This document shows, one piece after another, positions 19,624-21,197 of a DNA stretch of 21,197 nucleotides. Position 1 is the first letter of the stretch; each line of letters opens with the position of its first letter. A program made the translations under genes and the position numbers. The stretch spans positions 1 through 21,197 of the forward strand of contig JAHBMJ010002223.1 in NCBI GenBank assembly GCA_018398765.1, given 5' to 3'. Source of the DNA: Chromera velia. Taxonomy: Eukaryota > Sar > Chromeraceae. Below the pieces are notes generated by a model. That model had not been told where the DNA came from and did no database searches. It was given only the letters and a program-made list of their open reading frames with translations.

Positions 19624-21132
19624 TCTGTGTGTGTGCGTGCAGGTGATGTCCACTTCCCTGGGTGATCCGAATCCCGACAGCGGGAGTCCCTCGGCCTATG
19701 TGATCATCTACGTGCCTCCTCGATTTGTTAGGTGGGTGGGTGGGAAGGGAGGGAATTGTGGGGCGAGTGGCCGGAGGCGACACCGCATTGATTGCACTGT
19801 TTTTTTTCCCATTCTTCTGCATTTTGTCGAGTAATTATGTCTCAATCTCCTCTGCGGTCCGCCTGTAGGTGTGCTGGTTAGTCTCAAAAGTCTTCCCATT
19901 CTTGTTTCGGCTGTGTTGAGGAGGCTGGGCGACCCTCCCTCCCTGCGTGAGAGAGAGAGAGGGAGAGAGAATATGCGTGTATGTATGCAAAGTGTTCGTT
20001 CGAGCAGCGATGGCAGAGCGGCAGATTGCACGCGGATTTCTGTTTTGTCCTTCTTTGTCTCTGCTCCTCCATTTGATTCTTTTCTTCCTTCTTTCTGCAG
20101 AGAAACTTTGAAGGGCTTCCGCATTCGTTTCCTCGGCTCTCAGTCGGCAGCCGGAGCGAAGGAACAACAAGCACAAACAGAGAAAGAGAAGGCCAAGTCA
20201 GAGGATGAAGAGATGGCCTCTGCTTGGGGATCTGAGAGAGGAGGCAGCAGGGGGCAAACCCAGCAGGGGCAGGCGGCTGGAGAACCGCAGGGAGAAGGGC
20301 AGGGAGAGGGAGTTGGGGTCTGCCGTCAGGTGCCGATGGGGGGAGGGCACGATTCCGAGGGAGAGGCGGACGTTGACATGGTCGGTCCCTCGGGGGGACT
20401 TTCTGCTGCGAATCTTTCCTGATGATTTATTTATTTATGTTCAAACCCCTTCCTTCCTTCTTTGAGTTGCGTCTCCTTTGAAAAGTTGTCGGACCTTTCC
20501 CCTTCCTCCCCTTTCCATTCTTGCTTCTTCGCTTGAAGAGCTGTACACATTTTCGACGGAAGTAGAGTAAGAGGGAGGGACAGTACCATGCAAAGGGTGG
20601 ACATTTGTTCTTTCTTGGGTTTTCTGCACAAAGTGTACACGCAGAAAGACGCAAAGGAACTTCTGAATCCATCCAAGTACACGCGTGCGAGTGCCTGCAG
20701 ACAAGGGAGGACACTACCATGGCAAGTGAGTCTGCCCCCCAGCCTCCCCCCAGACCGTCACCCTCATCGGCAGCCGCTGCAGCGGGGCCCGAAGGGGTTC
20801 TCTTGGCGGAGAGGGGCCAGTACCCCCTGTGCGAAGCCGTGTACGGGGAACCCTGGGAAGAGGAGGCTATGGATTGTCGGAATATTGAAGCCCTACAAGC
20901 AGCGCCCTCCTCTCCTTCGGAGGCCGTGGCGGCCCTCCCCTCCATTAGCAGTGGGGGGGCAGATGCGTCAACCAACGGAAACACAAGTGGGGAGGGCAGG
21001 ATAAGTTTTGAAGAGGAGAGTATGCGACGGCAGAGGCAGAGGGAGCAGCTCCGGCTGACGATGGCGCTTGTGATGTACTTGGAGAGAAATATGCCCGGGA
21101 TCCTCCGAGACTTCATACAGACAGACAATGAC
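7454..21132 (+). CDS. Multi-exon ubiquitin-specific protease (Ubp2/USP25/USP28-like, peptidase C19), 3' end probably beyond window
   Basis: This is the whole-gene entry; the exons are listed separately. The spliced frame gives roughly 1,380 residues to the last exon seen. USPs are cysteine proteases that remove ubiquitin from proteins or trim ubiquitin chains. Visible in order are a UBA domain (about residues 1-45), the Cys box GLKNIGNTCYVNSF with its nucleophile codon at 10027-10029, AQEDMGEF (13101-13124), LLMIQLQRVVF (about 15759-15791), the His box GSGHYW with His codon 18917-18919, and the Asp of CDDSTV (18971-18973). The spacing between IQLQRVVF and FVDRF and the YRLHAIWVHQ lead-in resemble the Ubp2 branch. 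The catalytic core is stretched to about 950 residues, against about 350 in a compact USP, by Gly-, Ala- and acid-rich insertions. All three catalytic positions are present, so the enzyme should be active. The start is the ATG at 7454, the first ATG in the UBA frame. Exon borders are inferred, not proven by transcripts. Confidence 0.88.
7978..8092 (+). repeat. Compound GA / TG / TC / TG microsatellite
   Basis: Four adjacent dinucleotide blocks, GA, then TG (with GC interruptions), then TC, then TG, fill about 115 bp of the first intron. Purine-to-pyrimidine mirror order (GA...TC) could pair into a hairpin. Confidence 0.95.
8290..8354 (+). CDS. USP exon 2: second half of UBA domain
   Basis: After the acceptor TTCGCAG the frame reads RALMDSKGDLPTALERLLGGG. 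It completes a textbook UBA: helix 2 and helix 3 with the ALERLL ending. The phase (two bases from exon 1 plus one here) joins the domain seamlessly, which is strong evidence for both splice sites. The donor is GTCAGT, and one base is carried over to exon 3. The preceding intron contains a TG/TC compound microsatellite. Confidence 0.85.
8640..8810 (+). CDS. USP exon 3: acidic then Gly-rich linker
   Basis: After CTGCAG the frame reads GDGPEPIPVDSEETFPHQDFGG and continues into a Gly-rich stretch ending near NNAGQAGIRA. It is a linker between the UBA and the protease. Two in-phase donors are possible: GTGCGT at 8811 (chosen) or GTCAAG at 8790. Both leave one base, so the 21-nt difference would not change the frame. 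Confidence 0.65.
9112..9157 (+). CDS. USP exon 4: short acidic linker exon
   Basis: After ATGCGCAG the phase-compatible frame reads DDESTVDVGEDDKAG, an acidic linker. Two overlapping donors exist, GTGAGT at 9154 and GTGAGG at 9158. The stronger one (9154) would put exon 5 in a less convincing frame. The one four bases later carries the frame into the helical TKPLLEALARKSLQ reading of exon 5, so I used it. This four-base choice is the main uncertainty of the 5' half. Confidence 0.5.
9317..9426 (+). CDS. USP exon 5: charged helical segment before the catalytic domain
   Basis: After TCCACAG one frame reads TKPLLEALARKSLQEREAER followed by EDLLLILHRVV, an amphipathic charged helix typical of the region just before a USP core. 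The 3' border is uncertain: donors at 9415, 9421, 9427 and 9436 all leave the one base needed by exon 6. I chose 9427 (GTGCAT) arbitrarily among them. Another frame is open straight through into exon 6, so intron retention would not be blocked by a stop. Confidence 0.5.
9519..9647 (+). CDS. USP exon 6: start of catalytic domain, first half of Cys box
   Basis: After GAACGCAG the frame reads GAAEAPTGPNAEVLRGGYED and on to RRRILGDRCGLKNIGN, ending with one base of the next codon before the donor GTCAGT. GLKNIGN is the N-terminal half of the USP Cys box (consensus GL.N.GNTCY.NS). The catalytic Cys lies across the intron in exon 7. Confidence 0.87.
10025..10091 (+). CDS. USP exon 7: catalytic Cys (TCYVNSFLQTLL)
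   Basis: The exon begins with CC, which completes an ACC (Thr) codon, then TGC (10027-10029), the nucleophilic Cys, in TCYVNSFLQTLLSTPAFVDL. This is a near-perfect Cys box with its following helix. It ends with CG of an Arg codon at a donor embedded in five GTGG units. Both neighbours are phase-compatible. Confidence 0.93.
10454..10544 (+). repeat. 45-46 bp tandem duplication covering an intron 3' splice site
   Basis: Copy 1 (10454-10499) and copy 2 (10500-10544) both read GTATACGTATAAACATTGAAA, then AAATCTGTGTGCATGCAGTT; they differ only by TC versus G. Each contains a complete TGCAG acceptor, so exon 8 has two usable starts 45 nt apart and in the same frame. Confidence 0.9.
10540..10970 (+). 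CDS. USP exon 8: charged helix then Gly/Pro-rich insertion
   Basis: The frame reads FRSLDELEGPTKELVLKKRE, then a Lys/Arg/Glu-rich helix (KEKARLLERRKRLARG), then more than 80 residues of Gly, Asp, Pro and Glu-rich low complexity. It continues the Cys-box helix frame and forms the first large insertion in the protease core. The last 45 bp of the intron are tandemly duplicated including the acceptor. Use of the earlier acceptor (exon from 10495) stays in frame and adds 15 residues. The donor is GTCGGT. Confidence 0.75.
11354..11501 (+). CDS. USP exon 9: Gly/Ala-rich insertion
   Basis: After TGTTGCAG the phase-compatible frame reads DEDGGGAAPSAVAGAG and continues as almost pure Gly/Ala/Glu to GLFDG. 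It has no recognisable fold and is probably a disordered loop. The donor GTGGGT begins a run of four GTGG-type units. The phase (two bases out) matches exon 10. Confidence 0.65.
11502..11561 (+). repeat. GTGG donor repeat followed by CTTT repeat
   Basis: The donor of intron 9 is the first of four GTGG/GTGA units. After a short spacer, eight or so CTTT units follow. Both are ordinary microsatellite content of this gene's introns. Confidence 0.9.
12034..12107. mobile_element. Hairpin (MITE/introner-like) insertion A at the 3' end of an intron
   Basis: The insert begins TGTATTTACTTTCATAC (12034-12050) and ends with its perfect 17-base reverse complement (12089-12105). An extra copy of the right arm lies at 12071-12087, so the element has partial internal repetition. 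It is flanked by 36-bp direct repeats (11998-12033 and 12108-12143, one mismatch), each containing TTTGCAG and the first 29 bases of exon 10. It shares the CTTTCATACAGAA and TGTATGAAAGTAAA core with the element at 16988. No coding capacity is visible, so any movement would have to be non-autonomous. Confidence 0.75.
12115..12173 (+). CDS. USP exon 10: acidic/basic linker re-entering the core
   Basis: The frame reads EDAGDDEGDRLRKKKALTM and ends with one base before the donor GTGAGT. The first 29 bases and the preceding TTTGCAG are a second copy of 11998-12033; a hairpin element lies between the copies. Starting at the upstream copy (12005) would run into an in-frame TAA inside the element, so the downstream copy must be the working acceptor for full-length protein. 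Confidence 0.72.
12368..12462 (+). CDS. USP exon 11: core segment before the QD-type motif
   Basis: The phase-1 join gives ILALRRLAGLTLFSKRKYIS, then PKSVLNHLCGPK. This corresponds to the USP region leading to the conserved Gln/Asp-Glu-Phe block (the surface segment that often reads 'P..l...l'). The donor is GTCAGA with no base carried over. Confidence 0.78.
12720..12807 (+). repeat. GA-rich microsatellite cluster
   Basis: AG dinucleotide runs are interrupted by a GGGGGG stretch and AAACAG spacers, in the intron between exons 11 and 12. Neighbouring period-4 and period-5 runs follow or precede it (AGGAG at 12467-12494, ATTC near 12926, GGGA near 12950). Confidence 0.9.
13071..13149 (+). CDS. 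USP exon 12: AQEDMGEF block
   Basis: After the acceptor CTTCAG the frame reads GEKRPFAGAQEDMGEF and then SIGFFERLEE. This is the USP 'QqDa.Ef...ll..le' block that packs against the Cys helix. It ends with one base before GTCAGA and joins exon 13 in frame. Confidence 0.88.
13518..13887 (+). CDS. USP exon 13: low-complexity insertion ending in IRRLFFG
   Basis: After TTCCTGCAG the frame reads GFSLGVVVPPLEAVIDGDPP, then a Ser/Ala/Gly-rich stretch, MQVDGG, and a C-terminal GQGAAALIRRLFFG. The last part matches the USP 'i..LF.G' element that follows the QD block. The insertion before it is the second large one in the core. The donor GTGAGTGAGTGAG leaves two bases (AA). The next exon does not join cleanly in its most family-like frame. 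Confidence 0.78.
14087..14214 (+). CDS. USP exon 14: segment with SLSI strand and CSTC motif (frame uncertain)
   Basis: The preferred frame reads HVDDTTDRQWASLSIRSVSP and then PCSTCPHQIPFEASRSPFPL. 'RQWASLSI' fits the strand expected soon after LF.G in Ubp2-type enzymes. This frame runs on through a perfect GTATGT donor, and also without splicing, into exon 15. The problem is at the 5' side: exon 13 leaves AA, whereas this frame needs zero bases. Fully canonical alternatives use a different frame of this exon (from 14087, ending at 14212) or the acceptor at 14105. The exon is likely real but its frame is unsettled. Confidence 0.5.
14263..14519 (+). CDS. USP exon 15: Gln/Ser/Gly-rich insertion
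   Basis: The frame reads FEQLVRPRGGPPPPLAQQQT and continues with Gly, Ser, Pro and Gln repeats, ending QQRRQQRSG at the donor GTGGGT. The outgoing phase (one base) matches exon 16, which supports this frame. The 48-nt intron before it is a multiple of three with no stop in frame, so exons 14 and 15 may be one exon. Confidence 0.6.
14794..15038 (+). CDS. USP exon 16: Ser/Gly and acidic insertion
   Basis: After AATGCAG the frame reads TGREVSGISLVSVSPESASL, then Gly/Ser-rich sequence, then GSDTDEEEAGEVFHQ, ending exactly at CAG before the donor GTCGGT. The acidic end followed by VFHQ leads into exon 17 and corresponds to the start of the 'sL..yf' helix region of USPs. The downstream intron opens with a roughly 290-bp tetranucleotide array. 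Confidence 0.7.
15039..15329 (+). repeat. Compound tetranucleotide array (GTCT/GGCT/GTAT) opening an intron
   Basis: About 290 bp of period-4 units, mostly GTCT with blocks of GGCT and interspersed GTAT/GTGT, start exactly at the donor of intron 16. Long open frames across it (Cys/Leu/Ser/Val repeats) are translations of the repeat, not genes. Confidence 0.95.
15622..15807 (+). CDS. USP exon 17: LLMIQLQRVVF core strand
   Basis: The frame reads VLLDLWHQNLYDSWEAKNFD and later STEWWLRRKPQLLMIQLQRV followed by VFNPKDM. This is the 'lP..L.iqlqRv.fd' strand that is diagnostic of USPs, with the Gln-Arg-Val variant typical of Ubp2-like enzymes. The donor at 15808 is a weak GTTGGC. An in-phase alternative, GTGTGC at 15820, would add VGMR, but the shorter form gives better spacing to exon 18. 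Confidence 0.9.
16114..16187 (+). CDS. USP exon 18: FDETIFVDRFL block
   Basis: After CCCTGCAG the frame reads TQKKISSLFHFDETIFVDRF and LLQN, ending with AG before the donor GTGAGC. 'f.fd.ti.lDR' directly follows the QRV strand in the Ubp2 branch, so this exon is well supported by order, spacing and phase. Confidence 0.9.
16577..16702 (+). CDS. USP exon 19: basic helical segment
   Basis: The joined frame reads RERTVAIRRSNKSLRKRKQK and then VEDSLKLFASFGQSGVALDR. It is a basic helix-rich stretch that fits the region after DRF in Ubp2-like proteases. It ends with CG of an Arg codon before GTCGGTCTGTCGG, again a GTNN tandem donor. Confidence 0.82.
16988..17039. mobile_element. Hairpin (MITE/introner-like) insertion B at the 3' end of an intron
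   Basis: CTTTCATACAGAA (16994-17006) and its perfect reverse complement (17013-17025) form a 13-bp stem with a six-base loop. The right arm is followed by TAAATGCATG, as in element A (TAAATACATG). The insert is flanked by 21-bp direct repeats (16967-16987 and 17040-17060) carrying TGCAG plus the first 17 bases of exon 20. It is a shorter member of the same family as element A. Confidence 0.75.
17045..17265 (+). CDS. USP exon 20: core helix then Gly/Ala/acidic insertion
   Basis: The frame reads RLAADFLLSNLPAGANGDGA, then Gly/Ala-rich and acidic sequence (SDEEGEGSS), ending SAQELPKPSSILQ. The acceptor region and first 17 exon bases are duplicated upstream at 16967-16987, with a hairpin element between. 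The upstream acceptor shifts the frame by one and reaches a stop, so the downstream copy is used. The donor GTAGGT at 17262 looks stronger, but GTATCT at 17266 is the one whose phase fits exon 21. Confidence 0.7.
17701..17803 (+). repeat. Compound TCTG/CCTG microsatellite in an intron
   Basis: There are about 100 bp of TCTG units with a central CCTG block, ending in TGTGTGTG. It lies in the middle of the intron between exons 20 and 21, about 25 bp before the micro-exon acceptor. Confidence 0.95.
17828..17858 (+). CDS. USP exon 21: 31-nt micro-exon
   Basis: Between AAGCAG and the donor GTGAGT lies a 31-base exon that reads DDVRRLQPMD in the frame required by exon 22. The surrounding protein then reads as a continuous charged helix (VRRLQPMDDVRLETESAELG), as expected before the His box in this family. 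Its length and inferred phase make this the least certain of the 3' exons. Confidence 0.5.
18398..18509 (+). CDS. USP exon 22: helix and YRLHAIWVHQ strand
   Basis: After CACGCAG the frame reads VRLETESAELGARIRDSFVG and then NQANEYRLHAIWVHQ, ending at CAG before GTCGGTCAGTCGG. 'Y.L.A..vH.G' is the USP strand immediately before the catalytic His. The join to exon 23 gives WVHQGAAGSGHYW without any phase problem. Confidence 0.92.
18899..19027 (+). CDS. USP exon 23: catalytic His box (GSGHYW) and Asp strand
   Basis: The frame reads GAAGSGHYWAFVRDHVRGIW and FRCDDSTVTEISFDDV. His (codon 18917-18919) in GHYW and the second Asp of CDDSTV (18971-18973) are the general base and third triad position of the USP fold. 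The exon is 43 whole codons. The donor at 19028 is GTGTGA, poorer than the others, but the join to exon 24 makes sense. Confidence 0.93.
19548..19633 (+). repeat. CA then CT dinucleotide microsatellites
   Basis: A CA run (about 19550-19576) is followed by a CT run (about 19589-19627) and TG just before the exon 24 acceptor. The CT run probably doubles as the polypyrimidine tract. Confidence 0.9.
19643..19731 (+). CDS. USP exon 24: final core strand (SAYVIIYV)
   Basis: After GCGTGCAG the frame reads VMSTSLGDPNPDSGSPSAYV and then IIYVPPRFV. 'aY.l.Yv' is the last conserved strand of the USP domain. The exon ends with AG before GTGGGTGGGTGGG and joins exon 25 in frame as Arg. Confidence 0.9.
20101..20380 (+). 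CDS. USP exon 25: C-terminal tail (stop at 20420-20422 if unspliced)
   Basis: The frame reads RETLKGFRIRFLGSQSAAGA, then a Lys/Glu-rich and Gln/Gly-rich tail ending DSEGEADVDM. Without further splicing the frame ends at TGA 20420-20422 after 14 more residues (VGPSGGLSAANLS). However, a GTCGGT donor at 20381, the same hexamer used at four other introns of this gene, leaves phase zero, which matches a strong open exon at 20701. I favour the spliced form. Confidence 0.75.
20701..21132 (+). CDS. Probable USP exon 26 (C-terminal region), or first exon of a downstream gene
   Basis: After CCTGCAG the frame is open to the window edge: TREDTTMASESAPQPPPRP, then PEGVLLAERGQYPLCEAVYG, an Ala/Ser-rich linker, and a charged helix EQLRLTMALVMYLERNMPGI. 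Codon content is far better than the other frames. It joins exon 25 in phase through GTCGGT...TGCAG. The donor would be GTCAGT at 21133, or GTGGGT at 21181. Alternatively the ATG at 20719 starts a separate gene. I recognise no domain here. Confidence 0.55.
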
Positions 21133-21197
21133 GTCAGTCAGAAAATATTTGAGTGGGGGAGGAGGGGGGCAAGCGGGTTTGTGGGTGGGTGGGTGGG

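Noticed and set aside
20427..21128. 233-codon open frame on the minus strand
   Set aside because: It mirrors the plus-strand exon at 20701-21132, whose composition is more protein-like; the antisense product is Ser/Arg-rich with no motif.
21174..21197. GTGG repeat at the right edge as a telomere-like or G-quadruplex element
   Set aside because: The same repeat occurs at several donors in this gene, so it is more simply another donor-associated microsatellite; the window ends before this can be judged.

Overview
This is eukaryotic nuclear DNA, not bacterial. The evidence is a single plus-strand gene broken into about 26 short exons by GT...AG introns whose acceptors are nearly all (T/C)GCAG, long tetranucleotide and dinucleotide microsatellites in the introns, and a ubiquitin-system enzyme. 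A protist or alga with an intron-rich, repeat-rich genome fits best (a chromerid- or dinoflagellate-like alveolate alga or a stramenopile is my guess). The species cannot be fixed from this window. Layout: positions 1-4,200 are AT-rich intergenic DNA with a TG microsatellite, a dispersed repeat present twice, an inverted repeat pair and a tRNA-like (possibly SINE) relic. Positions 4,200-7,450 rise in GC and hold low-complexity DNA and three weak candidate exons of an unidentified gene, then the presumed promoter/5' region of the main gene. From 7,454 to the right edge runs one large gene. The gene encodes a ubiquitin-specific protease (USP/UBP, peptidase C19) that most resembles the Ubp2/USP25/USP28 branch. 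In order it has an N-terminal UBA domain split over exons 1-2, an acidic/Gly-rich linker, the Cys box (exons 6-7), a long charged and Gly-rich insertion (exons 8-10), the conserved AQEDMGEF block (exon 12), a second low-complexity insertion (exons 13-16), the LLMIQLQRVVF and FDETIFVDRF blocks (exons 17-18), a third Gly/Ala/acidic insertion (exon 20), and the His box GSGHYW plus the Asp-containing strand (exons 22-24). The C-terminal tail probably continues out of the window (exons 25-26). I assembled the exons by reading-phase compatibility; most junctions keep frame, and the exceptions (exons 4/5, 13/14, 20/21, the 3' end) are flagged. The main unusual finding is a short hairpin (MITE/introner-like) element family. 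Two copies (12,034 and 16,988) sit just inside two exons, each flanked by a 21-36 bp direct duplication that carries the intron's own 3' splice site, so each insertion merely lengthens an intron. A third intron end (10,454-10,544) carries a plain 45 bp tandem duplication of its acceptor. In addition, many 5' splice sites are the first unit of a period-4 GTNN tandem repeat.
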